NCBI GenBank assembly: GCA_019683625.1
Contig: JADGHY010000039.1
Span: forward strand, 1-12,299
Source of the DNA: Thermoflavifilum sp.
Lineage (GTDB): Bacteria; Bacteroidota; Bacteroidia; Chitinophagales; Chitinophagaceae
DNA length: 12,299 nucleotides
Direction of reading: 5' to 3'
The translations under genes were made by a program, and so were the position numbers. Numbering within the stretch: position 1 is the stretch's first letter; each line of letters opens with the position of its first letter. The notes under the pieces were generated by a model. It was not told where the DNA came from. It ran no database searches and saw only the letters and a list, made by a program, of their open reading frames with translations. This document shows positions 1 through 7,987 of the stretch, piece by piece.

Positions 1-46
1 ACCTATGAATATGTCTGTTGCCTTTCAATGGGTGAGTAGGCCATAT

Positions 47-991
47 TTATTCGAGATTTAATTTTTCCTCAATCAAATATTGATTACGTTCCGGAGCATT
101 TCTTGTAATCAGTTCACCTAAAAAACCTGCAAGGAAAAGCTGGGAACCGATGATCATGGCCAGCAGCGCCAGATAGAAAATCGGTCGCTCCGTCATCCGA
201 TATTGAAGAAAGATAAGCTTTGCAATGGTCAGATATACGGCTATGGCAAAGCCAAACAGGAAGGCTATCGTGCCCATGGTGCCGAAGAAATGCATAGGAC
301 GTTTGCCAAAACGCCCCACAAAGACGATCGACAGCAAATCCAGAAAACCATTGATAAACCTTTCCCATCCAAATTTTGAACGGCCATATTTCCGGGGGCG
401 GTGAGCTACAATTTTTTCGCCAATACGGGTAAATCCCGCCCATTTGGCAATCACCGGAATATACCGGTGCATTTCACCATACACCTCAATGCTTTTCACC
501 ACCTTTTTCCGATAAGCTTTTAATCCGCAATTGAAATCGTGCAAAGGAATATGGGAAATGCGTCGGGTTACCCAATTAAAAAAGCGGGAAGGAATATTTT
601 TGGTAAACAGGTTATCATGGCGTTTCTTTTTCCAGCCACTTACCAGATCATATCCCTGAGAGGTTATCATTTCGTAGAGTGCAGGGATTTCGTCGGGGCT
701 ATCCTGCAGGTCGGCATCCATGGTAATCACCACTTCACCACAAGCATGGCGGAAGCCTTCATTGAGGGCGGCCGATTTGCCATAATTGCGTTGAAAACGA
801 ATCCCTTTCAGGGCAGGGTATTGTCGGGCAAGCTGTTGAATCACCTGCCATGATCCGTCTGTGGAACCATCATCCACTAAGATGATTTCATAAGTCCACC
901 CATGAGCCTCCACCACCCGATGAATCCATGCACATAGTTCGGGCAATGACTCAGCTTCATCTTTCAGCGGGATAACGATAGAAATATCCAT
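47..991 (-). CDS. Family 2 glycosyltransferase, GtrB/DPM1-like, membrane-anchored
   Basis: Predicted 314-residue inverting GT2 enzyme that probably moves a sugar from a nucleotide donor onto a polyprenyl phosphate or another lipid carrier at the cytoplasmic membrane. The N-terminal GT-A domain covers about residues 1-225, with DDGSTDGS at 40-47, the metal-binding DADLQD at 92-97 and the conserved RKYGRSKFG at 200-208. Two membrane helices follow at about 235-260 and 270-294, the usual layout of the GtrB/DPMS-like branch. The frame is open back to an ATG at 1048, but that start would overlap the upstream DUF4199 gene by 50 bases. The ATG at 991 gives a 7-base gap, and its product begins directly with the family's opening strand (MDISIVIP). 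It is the last gene of a three-gene leftward run. The sequence gives no evidence for the donor or acceptor sugar. Confidence 0.9.
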   Translation of the reverse strand: MDISIVIPLKDEAESLPELCAWIHRVVEAHGWTYEIILVDDGSTDGSWQVIQQLARQYPALKGIRFQRNYGKSAALNEGFRHACGEVVITMDADLQDSPDEIPALYEMITSQGYDLVSGWKKKRHDNLFTKNIPSRFFNWVTRRISHIPLHDFNCGLKAYRKKVVKSIEVYGEMHRYIPVIAKWAGFTRIGEKIVAHRPRKYGRSKFGWERFINGFLDLLSIVFVGRFGKRPMHFFGTMGTIAFLFGFAIAVYLTIAKLIFLQYRMTERPIFYLALLAMIIGSQLFLAGFLGELITRNAPERNQYLIEEKLNLE

Positions 992-998
992 GTTACGG

Positions 999-1544
999 TC
1001 AACTTGCAGGCTGTGCGGGCTTGCCCTCTTTTCGGGCGATGGCCGCACCGATCAACGAGGCTACGGCTCCGGCAATCAGGGTTCCGAAGATGGTTCCGGC
1101 CAGCATGAATACGGTGAAATATTTTTCCGTGAAACTCATGGCCATGTTGATTTGCTCTTCCGTCATATTACCCCGTTTCTCCATGGCTTCCCTGGCCATT
1201 TGTAACGATTGTTCCTTGAAACCCGGTACAAAAATCAGGAATAAAATGAGAAACACCACATACAGGGAAGTGGTAACGGCGGTGGTTTTAAATCCGTTGG
1301 CAAACAATTCGCCATAAGTCACGCGATGGGCCAGGGCCTTGGCATGGGATTGCTGGGCAATGATAATCAGGATCACAAAAAGCAAGGTGGGGATCCATCG
1401 GGAAAAGCCCTGCTGTGGTACGGAAAACACATAATAAACCACAAAGAGAACAATCATCACCACGGCAATTAATATTCCCCATTGCAGGTGTGTCTTGGGT
1501 GTAGCAGGAGCCTGGGATGCGGGTGTTTGAGGTGTTTGTTCCAT
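999..1544 (-). CDS. DUF4199 family integral membrane protein
   Basis: 181-residue hydrophobic protein of unknown function, assigned to DUF4199, a family largely confined to Bacteroidota, from overall pattern and length. About four membrane helices are visible at roughly residues 21-41, 50-64, 88-108 and 143-170. A Pro/Gln/Ala-rich N-terminal tail (2-18) precedes the first helix. A polar stretch containing GELFANGFKT (78-87) lies before the third helix, and an amphipathic charged loop rich in Glu, Lys and Met (110-141) lies between helices three and four. No catalytic motif is apparent. It begins 10 bases after the dihydroorotase-family stop and ends 7 bases before the glycosyltransferase start, so the three are very probably co-transcribed. 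A role supporting the glycosyltransferase in the membrane is possible but only inferred from position. Confidence 0.85.
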   Translation of the reverse strand: MEQTPQTPASQAPATPKTHLQWGILIAVVMIVLFVVYYVFSVPQQGFSRWIPTLLFVILIIIAQQSHAKALAHRVTYGELFANGFKTTAVTTSLYVVFLILFLIFVPGFKEQSLQMAREAMEKRGNMTEEQINMAMSFTEKYFTVFMLAGTIFGTLIAGAVASLIGAAIARKEGKPAQPAS

Positions 1545-1554
1545 AGTTTTTTAT

Positions 1555-2832
1555 TTATTGAGGTGAAACATGCGGCAGGATAAGTTGGTGTTTAGCCACA
1601 ATACCATATACGAATCCCTTCAGTCGTTGACCGATGAAAGGGCTGTGGTGCGATTTGGAGCGAATATGTTTTTCTTCGAAAATCCATTCCTGATCCGGAT
1701 CAAAGATAGTGAGATTTGCCTCTTTTCCAACACTTATTTGTATGTCGGACAACCCCAGTAGGGTCCTGGGTTTGGTGGTGAGCATCGTGATTTTTTGCAG
1801 CAAACTTACGGCAGGTAATTCGCGGTTAATTATCCCAAAAAAGCTCTCCAGGCCGATCATGCCCGGTGCTGCATATTCAAATTCCACCTGTTTGCTTTCC
1901 ACATCCTGCGGGCGATGATGGGTGGCAAATGCATCGATGATGCCTTGCTCAATGGCCTGTTTCAAGGCTTTTACATCTTCTTCCGCACGAAGCGGCGGGA
2001 TGACTTTTAGGCACGCATCATAATTTTCCAGGCAGGCATCGGTAAGCGCCAGATGGTAGGGAGTGACGGAGCAACTTACCTGCACGCCCTGTTGTTTTGC
2101 AGCAGCAATAACCTCAAGCGCATCGCGGGTTGATATGCCGGTAAAATGCAAGCGGGAGGCGGTGTATCGGGTTAATTCCACATCGCGCTGGACTGGAATA
2201 AGTTCGCTGATAGCCGGAATGCCTGGCATGCCCAGGCGTACGGAATGAATCCCTTCGTGCATGAGGCCATAGGCAGAAAGAGAACGATCATCCGGAAGCT
2301 GAATGATGATTCCGTTGAAGGCACGGACATATTCCAACGCTTTCAGCAGCAGTCCGGCCGACTGAACAGGTTGCCAGCCATCGCTGAAGGCCACCGCACC
2401 ATGAGCATGCAAGTCGTACAACTCGGCCAAGGACTTACCTTCCAGATCTTTGCTGATAGCTCCCAGCGGGCGGATGGTCACTGCCTGATCTTTGGATTTA
2501 TGCAACAGGTAATCCAGTTCGGCTTTTGATTGCACCACCGGAGAAGTGTTTGGCACCAGGCAAACCTCGGTAAACCCACCCGCTGCTGCGGCAGCACAAC
2601 CACTGATCAGATCTTCTTTTCGTTCAAAGCCCGGATCACCAAAATCGGCAAACAAATCCACCCAACCCGGTGACACATGAGCATTGGGCAAGGCAATACG
2701 CTCTGCTGTTTCATCCTCAATATGATCGGCGATCTGATCAATATAGCCATTGACAATCAAGATGTCACACGGCGCCGAGAGGGCATGTTGGTGAGGATCT
2801 GCAATGCGCACTTGTGAAAGCAATACACGCAT
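1555..2832 (-). CDS. Dihydroorotase-family protein (PyrC-like), metal ligands missing
   Basis: 425-residue cyclic amidohydrolase homologue that automatic pipelines would call dihydroorotase. The fold is recognisable: an N-terminal beta-sandwich segment, GGFTEVCLVPNTSPV (85-99, matching the family's GFTTVxxMPNTxP), a VTPYHLALTD segment (256-265) and a PPLR stretch (279-282). The residues that bind the two zinc ions in bacterial dihydroorotase are replaced: the HxHxR motif reads F-A-D-F-G at 61-65, the HCE histidine is Gln178, the CHVST histidine is Gly232, and the TDHAP aspartate is His305. An active metal-dependent dihydroorotase is therefore unlikely. A non-catalytic partner role, as for the inactive PyrC' subunit of some aspartate transcarbamoylase complexes, or another function fits better. 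ATG 2832 is preferred over ATG 2844 because homologues usually begin directly with this strand. It heads the run with DUF4199 and the GT2 gene. Confidence 0.85.
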   Translation of the reverse strand: MRVLLSQVRIADPHQHALSAPCDILIVNGYIDQIADHIEDETAERIALPNAHVSPGWVDLFADFGDPGFERKEDLISGCAAAAAGGFTEVCLVPNTSPVVQSKAELDYLLHKSKDQAVTIRPLGAISKDLEGKSLAELYDLHAHGAVAFSDGWQPVQSAGLLLKALEYVRAFNGIIIQLPDDRSLSAYGLMHEGIHSVRLGMPGIPAISELIPVQRDVELTRYTASRLHFTGISTRDALEVIAAAKQQGVQVSCSVTPYHLALTDACLENYDACLKVIPPLRAEEDVKALKQAIEQGIIDAFATHHRPQDVESKQVEFEYAAPGMIGLESFFGIINRELPAVSLLQKITMLTTKPRTLLGLSDIQISVGKEANLTIFDPDQEWIFEEKHIRSKSHHSPFIGQRLKGFVYGIVAKHQLILPHVSPQ

Positions 2833-2904
2833 GGGAAAATACATGGAAACGGGTGTAAAAATACAGATATCCGGTCATCTGCATCGTGTTTTCAAATTAA
2901 TGCT

Positions 2905-2912
2905 TAGCTTTG
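2905..2912 (+). promoter_or_regulatory. Putative -7 box of the tRNA-Pro promoter
   Basis: TAGCTTTG matches the Bacteroidota -7 consensus TAnnTTTG at all defined positions and ends 15 bases before the mature tRNA. A clear upstream TTG box is not visible at the usual spacing; CTG at 2879-2881 or GTG at 2886-2888 are the nearest candidates. The 2833-2927 gap also has to hold the leftward promoter of the dihydroorotase-family gene. TATTTTTA on the minus strand (2856-2863) is a weaker candidate for that. Confidence 0.45.
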
Positions 2913-2927
2913 CAACCCTAATCGGTT

Positions 2928-3005
2928 CGGGGAGTAGCTCAGCCCGGTTAGAGTACACGTCTGGGGGGCGTGTGGTCGCTGGTTCGAATCCAGTCTCCCC
3001 GACCA
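2928..3005 (+). tRNA. tRNA-Pro (anticodon GGG)
   Basis: Complete cloverleaf. The acceptor stem CGGGGAG (2928-2934) pairs with CTCCCCG (2995-3001), followed by discriminator A and an encoded CCA (3003-3005). The D arm lies around AGCTC...GAGT. The anticodon stem CACGT/GCGTG encloses the loop CTGGGGG (2961-2967), with anticodon GGG at 2963-2965, which reads CCC and CCU. The T arm is CTGG-TTCGAAT-CCAG (2979-2993). The C1-G72 first pair with A73 is typical of bacterial tRNA-Pro. It stands alone between a leftward operon and argH, with its own promoter-like box and terminator. Confidence 0.97.
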
Positions 3006-3010
3006 CAATT

Positions 3011-3038
3011 GCCGGGGTTAATATCACCCGGCTTTTTT
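3011..3038 (+). terminator. Rho-independent terminator after tRNA-Pro
   Basis: The perfect 6-bp stem GCCGGG (3011-3016) / CCCGGC (3027-3032) encloses a 10-base A/T-rich loop and is followed directly by six T residues (3033-3038). It lies 6 bases after the tRNA CCA and should end the tRNA transcript before argH. Confidence 0.85.
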
Positions 3039-3094
3039 ATTGGGATAGCATAAAGATGCTGCTTTTGTATTTCTCGCCGTAATTTCGTTTTCCC

Positions 3095-4453
3095 ATGAAC
3101 AAACTTTGGCAAAAGAATACAACGGTACACGAAGCCGTAGAACGCTTTACCACGGCCAGCGATAGGGAATTTGATCCTATGCTTGCCCCCTTTGATATCC
3201 TGGGCTCGCTTGCCCACATCCGCATGCTGGCAGCTGTGGGATTGCTGGCTGAGGCTGAACAACAACAGCTTGCCGCTGCATTGCGCGAAATTTATCATCA
3301 GATCACAACAAAAGGATTTGCACTCGAACCCGGCGTGGAGGACGTACACTCACAGATTGAGTTGTGGCTCACGCAAAAGCTGGGTGATATGGGTAAAAAG
3401 ATCCACAGTGGCCGTTCGCGCAATGATCAGGTGTTGGTGGATATTAAGTTATTCCTGCGGGCAGAAATTGAGCATATCGTGCATGAGCTTCATGCATTCT
3501 TTTCTCAGTTATTGACCCTGAGCGAAAAGCATCGGGATGATTTGATGCCGGGATACACGCATCTGCAGCTGGCTATGCCCTCTTCATTCGGGCTATGGTT
3601 TAGTGCTTACGCAGAAAGTTTGGTTGATGACATGCGCATGCTGCGTGCAGCATTTGATGTGGTCAATAAAAATCCGTTAGGCTCTGCAGCTGGCTATGGC
3701 TCTTCTTTTCCGCTCAACAGAAGGATGACCACCACGCTGTTAGGTTTTGATGACTTGCATTACAATGTGGTATATGCTCAGATGAGCCGTGGAAAGACCG
3801 AGAAAATAGTTGCCCAGGCTTTGGCTCATATTGCCGCCACGCTGGGCCGGCTGGCCATGGATGTATGCTTGTACATGAATCCTCATTTTAATTTTATTCG
3901 TTTGCCCGATGCCTTCACTACCGGCTCATCCATCATGCCGCATAAAAAAAATCCGGATGTGTTTGAGCTCATTCGCGCCCGTTGCAATCAACTGCAGGCA
4001 TTGCCTTACGAAATTACCCTGATGACTACGAACTTACCCTCGGGCTATCATCGCGATCTGCAACTGATCAAAGAGCATTTATTTCCGGCATTTGCTGCCC
4101 TAAGAGATTGCATACACATGTTTGAGCTGATGTTTAGCCATCTGGAGGTTCGGAAAAATATTCTGGATGATCCCCAATATCGTTATTTATTCAGTGTGGA
4201 AGAGGTCAATCGAAGGGTTTTGCAGGGCATACCTTTCCGTGATGCTTACCGGCAGGTGGGCCAGGAAATTGAAGAAGGCCGTTTTCAATATAGTGGTCAA
4301 TTGCATCATACCCATGAGGGAAGTATTGGCAATTTGTGCCTGGACGATATCCGACGCATGATGGAAGAACAAGTCAATAGCTTCCCATTTGAAAAAATTC
4401 ATCGGTCTTTGCAGCAGCTGCTTGCCGATGCATCATCCCGTGGGTCGGAATAA
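3095..4453 (+). CDS. argH: Argininosuccinate lyase
   Basis: 452-residue cytoplasmic enzyme of the fumarase/aspartase superfamily. It cleaves argininosuccinate to arginine and fumarate, the last step of arginine biosynthesis, normally as a homotetramer. Family signatures are clear: SGRSRND at 105-111, GYTH at 153-156 carrying the catalytic-region histidine, NPLGSAAGYGSSFPL at 193-207, and the superfamily signature GSSIMPHKKNP at 277-287 with the catalytic serine in its Ser-Ser pair. Length is normal for ArgH (about 450-470). ATG 3095 gives the usual N-terminal pattern (MNKLWQKN, then the VxxFTxxSDxxFD-like segment). It is a single gene here, read after the tRNA-Pro terminator. TAATTTCG (3080-3087) resembles a -7 box, but it lies only 7 bases from the ATG, so the promoter is uncertain. 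It converges with the peptidase gene, 24 bases apart. Confidence 0.97.
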   Translation: MNKLWQKNTTVHEAVERFTTASDREFDPMLAPFDILGSLAHIRMLAAVGLLAEAEQQQLAAALREIYHQITTKGFALEPGVEDVHSQIELWLTQKLGDMGKKIHSGRSRNDQVLVDIKLFLRAEIEHIVHELHAFFSQLLTLSEKHRDDLMPGYTHLQLAMPSSFGLWFSAYAESLVDDMRMLRAAFDVVNKNPLGSAAGYGSSFPLNRRMTTTLLGFDDLHYNVVYAQMSRGKTEKIVAQALAHIAATLGRLAMDVCLYMNPHFNFIRLPDAFTTGSSIMPHKKNPDVFELIRARCNQLQALPYEITLMTTNLPSGYHRDLQLIKEHLFPAFAALRDCIHMFELMFSHLEVRKNILDDPQYRYLFSVEEVNRRVLQGIPFRDAYRQVGQEIEEGRFQYSGQLHHTHEGSIGNLCLDDIRRMMEEQVNSFPFEKIHRSLQQLLADASSRGSE

Positions 4454-4477
4454 CAGGCCTTCCCGGCTTGCCCAGCC

Positions 4478-6763
4478 TTATCGTGCTCCCGGCGGGCAAT
4501 AGGTATTCAGAAAATTGGTTAACAGGGTATACAAATGTTGGGTAGTGCCTTTGCCTTCGCTGATGCCATGGGTGCGGTTGGGATATTCCATCATGGCAAA
4601 CTGTTTGCCGTGCGCTACCAATGCGTTAATTAACCTTTCCTGATTTTGATAGTGCACATTATCATCGCCGCTGCCATGCACAATCAGCAAATGCCCCCGC
4701 AGGCCTTCCACATGATTGATGGATGAGCCGGCTTCATAATAAGCACTATCTTCGGGCATCAGCCCCATGTAGCGTTCTTCGTAAATATTATCATAGCAGG
4801 GCAGGTAGGAGATGCCGGCTACTGCCATTCCGGTTTTATAGATGTCGGGATATTGAAACATGAGGTTTTGGGTAGATGATCCTCCTCCACTCCACCCCCA
4901 GACGGCAATGCGGCTGGTATCCACCCATGGCCACTGAAGAATTTTTTTGGCGGCCATAGCCTGGTCGTGGATGTTTAACACGCCAATGCCCCGGTAAATG
5001 GCGTGTCGCCAGGCGGCTCCTTTGGGTGCAGGGGTGCCCCGGTTATCTACGGAAATAATCACATATCCTGCATCGGCAAGCTGCTGATACCAGGCATTGG
5101 GCGCAAATACATCCCGCACGGTGGTGGAAGCAGGTTCGCCATAGACATAAAACAAGACCGGATATTTTTTAGTGGAATCAAAATTAGCCGGTCTTATCAT
5201 CCAGCCATCCATGGTGATGCCATCGTCGGTAGTGATCTGGAAAAAGCTTTGGGGATTGCGTGTCAGAAATTTCACCTGTTCTGCTGATAGGGGATATTGT
5301 GGCAGGCTTTTCAACACGGTGCCCGACGGGAATGCAACCATCTCGGCCACGGGCGGAGTGGTATGATTAGAAAAAACATGCAAGGCAAACAGCCCATCGG
5401 GCGAAAACTGATATTGGTGGGTACCCGTTTCTTCGGCAGGGGAAACCCTTTCGGGAGCGGTGCTGCTGCCATCCAGCTTCACGCGGTACAGGTATTGCTG
5501 AGTTGCGTTATCGGGTGAAGCCGTGAAATACAGCCAGTTGTGCGGCTCGTCAATCCCTACAATGTCGATGACATCATAATTGCCGCGGGTAAGCAGTTTC
5601 TCTCCGGAACCATCGCGATGCAGGCGATACACATGTTTCCAACCATCTTTTTCTGTTGTCCAGAGAAAATCCTGAAAATGGTTAATCCAGTCCCACCCCG
5701 GCCGGTCATATTGCCAGAAATAATTCAAATCAATCCAGGTGGTATCGCCTTCCGCGTAGATGCGCTTTACGGAATGGGTTTTCAGATTGGCCAGGTACAA
5801 AACGCTGCTATCTTGCCGCCGGTTAAGCTGTTGAATCATGAGCTCATCAGCATTTCCAGCCCAATCCATTCTCGGAAGATAATGCTGATAGGGATCTCCC
5901 GGTATTTTCAACCATGAAGTGATGCCCGTGGCAATATTCACCACGCCAATGCGGGCCGAAGAAGGGTTATAGCCCACTTTAGGATATTGCACCGGAATGG
6001 TAAAGGAATAAATGGAATCAGTGGTATTCAGCATCAGGTAGTCGCGCACTTTGCTCGCATTCACCTGCCAGTAGGCGATGGATTTGCTGTCGGGGCTCCA
6101 TCGAAAACCATCCCGGCAAAAAAGCTCTTCCTCATAAGCCCAGTCGAACGTACCATTGATGATTTTCTCCGTGCCATCGTGGGTGAGTTGTTTTCTTTTG
6201 CCGGTAGCTAAATCTTCCACATACAAATTATGTTGGCTTACGTAAGCAGCCATCTTTCCGTCAGGGGAGATTTTGGCAAACTGCAGAGAGGATGCTGGTA
6301 ATCCTTTTCCCAGCTGATGCAGGCTATGGGTTTGCAACGCATAGATCCAGAAATCACCCCGGGTATGCGCACGCCAGACCCGTTTGGAATTGGTGAATAT
6401 CAGCAACAGTTGATGGGTGCGGTCGTATGTATAAGATTCGATGTGCAGAGGTTGTTGACTGCCAGCCGGTATCAGATCCTGTGAACTGACAAGCGTTTGT
6501 GCAGAAAAATTTGCCGCAGGATCATATTCCACGATTTGTTGTGCTCCGTCGTCGGTGGTGATGAGCCGGGTAAACAAATGGCCTGTTTTTTCCCATTGCA
6601 CATGTTCAAAACTCTCGATATCCGGCAAAGGCTTGGGCTCATTGGCATCCCAGACCAGGCTGTTGGGCGACCAGGCTTGAGGCAATGGTTGAGCCCAGGA
6701 CAGTGTACACAAAAGGCTTAGGCCGCAAAGGCCAAGCAAACCAGCATGTTTGCAATATTTCAT
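4478..6763 (-). CDS. Secreted S9B prolyl dipeptidyl peptidase (DPP-IV type)
   Basis: 761-residue serine exopeptidase expected to remove N-terminal X-Pro dipeptides from peptides outside the cytoplasm, probably in the periplasm. A signal peptide is evident: MKYCKH, a Leu/Gly/Cys-rich core at about 7-20, and a likely cleavage site around SWAQ (22-25). The eight-bladed propeller domain covers about 90-470. It holds DWAYEEELF (207-215), the double-Glu motif that binds the substrate's free N-terminus. The alpha/beta hydrolase domain (about 515-760) carries Ser625 in GWSGGGSS, Asp700 in HGSGDDNVH and His732 in RTHGIS, a complete catalytic triad. The frame is open to ATG 6817, but a promoter-like pair at 6788-6817 lies inside that extension. 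ATG 6763 is chosen because it opens the signal peptide; ATG 6772 would add only three residues. A prolyl tripeptidyl peptidase of the same family cannot be excluded. Confidence 0.93.
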   Translation of the reverse strand: MKYCKHAGLLGLCGLSLLCTLSWAQPLPQAWSPNSLVWDANEPKPLPDIESFEHVQWEKTGHLFTRLITTDDGAQQIVEYDPAANFSAQTLVSSQDLIPAGSQQPLHIESYTYDRTHQLLLIFTNSKRVWRAHTRGDFWIYALQTHSLHQLGKGLPASSLQFAKISPDGKMAAYVSQHNLYVEDLATGKRKQLTHDGTEKIINGTFDWAYEEELFCRDGFRWSPDSKSIAYWQVNASKVRDYLMLNTTDSIYSFTIPVQYPKVGYNPSSARIGVVNIATGITSWLKIPGDPYQHYLPRMDWAGNADELMIQQLNRRQDSSVLYLANLKTHSVKRIYAEGDTTWIDLNYFWQYDRPGWDWINHFQDFLWTTEKDGWKHVYRLHRDGSGEKLLTRGNYDVIDIVGIDEPHNWLYFTASPDNATQQYLYRVKLDGSSTAPERVSPAEETGTHQYQFSPDGLFALHVFSNHTTPPVAEMVAFPSGTVLKSLPQYPLSAEQVKFLTRNPQSFFQITTDDGITMDGWMIRPANFDSTKKYPVLFYVYGEPASTTVRDVFAPNAWYQQLADAGYVIISVDNRGTPAPKGAAWRHAIYRGIGVLNIHDQAMAAKKILQWPWVDTSRIAVWGWSGGGSSTQNLMFQYPDIYKTGMAVAGISYLPCYDNIYEERYMGLMPEDSAYYEAGSSINHVEGLRGHLLIVHGSGDDNVHYQNQERLINALVAHGKQFAMMEYPNRTHGISEGKGTTQHLYTLLTNFLNTYCPPGAR

Positions 6764-6787
6764 AACAGGCATATTTGATTGAGGCAA

Positions 6788-6817
6788 CGAAAGTAGAAAA
6801 ATTGTATGGCACGGCAA
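6788..6817 (-). promoter_or_regulatory. Promoter of the S9B peptidase gene
   Basis: On the minus strand, TTG (6815-6817) is followed after 19 bases by TACTTTCG (6788-6795). This matches the Bacteroidota pattern TTG-N17-23-TAnnTTTG at all but one defined position. It lies 24 bases upstream of the chosen ATG at 6763. It argues against the longer peptidase start at 6817, which would sit inside the promoter. It is also incompatible with strong use of the extended rluD-like start at 6806 on the other strand. Confidence 0.5.
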
Positions 6818-6874
6818 CAGAATTTTGATGAATGTGAGGGCGGTAGGGAATCGTTATTTTTACAAAAAAATCGC

Positions 6875-7939
6875 ATGAGGGTGAAGCAGCCTGCAGATGA
6901 TGATATGCTGTTGCAAGAAGATGAGTTTGAGCGATTGTTGATCACCGTAGATCGGCGACAGGAGCCTATTCGCGTAGATAAATATTTAACCCATCGGATA
7001 GCAGGTATCTCCCGCAACCGGGTGCAACAGGCCATCGAGGCGGGCTTGGTGAAATGGCTTGATCCGTATGGGCAGCGGCCTCCTCAACCGATAAAAGCCA
7101 ATTACAAGGTGAAGCCGGGCGACCAGTTTGAAGTGTGGCTTTTTGTGCAGCCCGATACCGAAGAGATTGTTCCCGAGCCTATCCCGCTTGATATCGTGTA
7201 TGAGGATGCACATGTGATGGTGATCAATAAGCCTGCCGGGCTGGTTGTGCACCCCGGCAACGGCAACTATGCGCATACTTTGGTGAATGGTTTGGCTTAT
7301 CATCTGCAACACACCACCCAGGATGTCCTGCCCCGTTGGGGATTGGTGCATCGGATTGATAAAAATACCAGTGGCCTGCTGGTTGTGGCCAAGTCAGATC
7401 TGGCGCTCAGGCATCTGGCTCAGCAATTTTTTGCACACAGCACCGAACGGAAATACCTGGCCCTGGTATGGGGCGATTTGCCGCAGGATAGCGGTACGAT
7501 CCGTGCCCATATTGGCCGGCATCAACGGTATCGTCAACTGATGGATGCTTACCCAGATGGGGAATTGGGCAAAGAAGCCATCACCCATTATCGGGTACTG
7601 GAAAGGTTTTACTATGTGACCTTGGTGGAATGCCAACTGGAAACGGGCCGTACCCATCAGATCCGGGTGCATATGCAACATATCGGCCATCCCTTGTTTA
7701 ACGATGAAACTTACGGCGGGAATCGCATCGTAAAAGGTACTGTTTACAAGGCTTACAAAGACTTTGTGCATCGTTGCTTTGAGATCATGCCCCGGCAAGC
7801 TCTTCATGCCCAGACTTTAGGGTTCACCCATCCGGCTACGGGAAAGCGGATGCATTTTGAAGCTCCTTTGCCGGAAGATTTCCGCAAGCTGTTGGAAGCC
7901 TGGAGAAACTATGTGGCACAGCTGCAAAAACCCATTTAA
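6875..7939 (+). CDS. RluA-family pseudouridine synthase (RluC/RluD-like) with S4 domain
   Basis: 354-residue RNA-modifying enzyme that isomerises specific uridines, most likely in 23S rRNA, to pseudouridine. An S4 RNA-binding domain occupies about residues 33-95 (RVDKYLTHRIAGISRNRVQ and the following turn). The catalytic domain follows with INKPAGLVVHPG (117-128), HRIDKNTSGLLV (159-170) carrying the catalytic Asp162, ETGRTHQIRVHM (256-267), and RQALHAQTLGFTHP (307-320). These match RluC/RluD enzymes, but which rRNA positions are modified cannot be read from sequence. The frame is open back to ATG 6806; the ATG at 6875 is preferred because the extra 23 residues look nothing like the family. 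TATTTTTA at 6855-6862, 12 bases before this ATG, is a weak -7 candidate. It is divergent from the peptidase gene. Confidence 0.93.
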   Translation: MRVKQPADDDMLLQEDEFERLLITVDRRQEPIRVDKYLTHRIAGISRNRVQQAIEAGLVKWLDPYGQRPPQPIKANYKVKPGDQFEVWLFVQPDTEEIVPEPIPLDIVYEDAHVMVINKPAGLVVHPGNGNYAHTLVNGLAYHLQHTTQDVLPRWGLVHRIDKNTSGLLVVAKSDLALRHLAQQFFAHSTERKYLALVWGDLPQDSGTIRAHIGRHQRYRQLMDAYPDGELGKEAITHYRVLERFYYVTLVECQLETGRTHQIRVHMQHIGHPLFNDETYGGNRIVKGTVYKAYKDFVHRCFEIMPRQALHAQTLGFTHPATGKRMHFEAPLPEDFRKLLEAWRNYVAQLQKPI

Positions 7940-7987
7940 GTCGGCATAAATCCACATTTGCTCCCCACCCCTGCCCATGAAAATTTT

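Noticed and set aside
1..61. Short plus-strand frame ending in TAA at 61 and a 13-codon minus-strand frame starting at 44
   Set aside because: Too short to judge at the window edge. The plus-strand frame could be the tail of a gene from the left, but it overlaps the end of the glycosyltransferase and has no recognisable motif.
2948..3349. 133-codon minus-strand open frame across tRNA-Pro and the start of argH
   Set aside because: It runs through a tRNA gene, a terminator and a strongly supported argH on the other strand, and its translation has no family-like pattern.
4430..4500. GC-rich inverted-repeat-like sequence between the convergent argH and peptidase genes (GGCT-TGCCC-AGCC and neighbours)
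   Set aside because: The stem is only 4 bp and there is no T tract on either side, so a bidirectional terminator cannot be supported.
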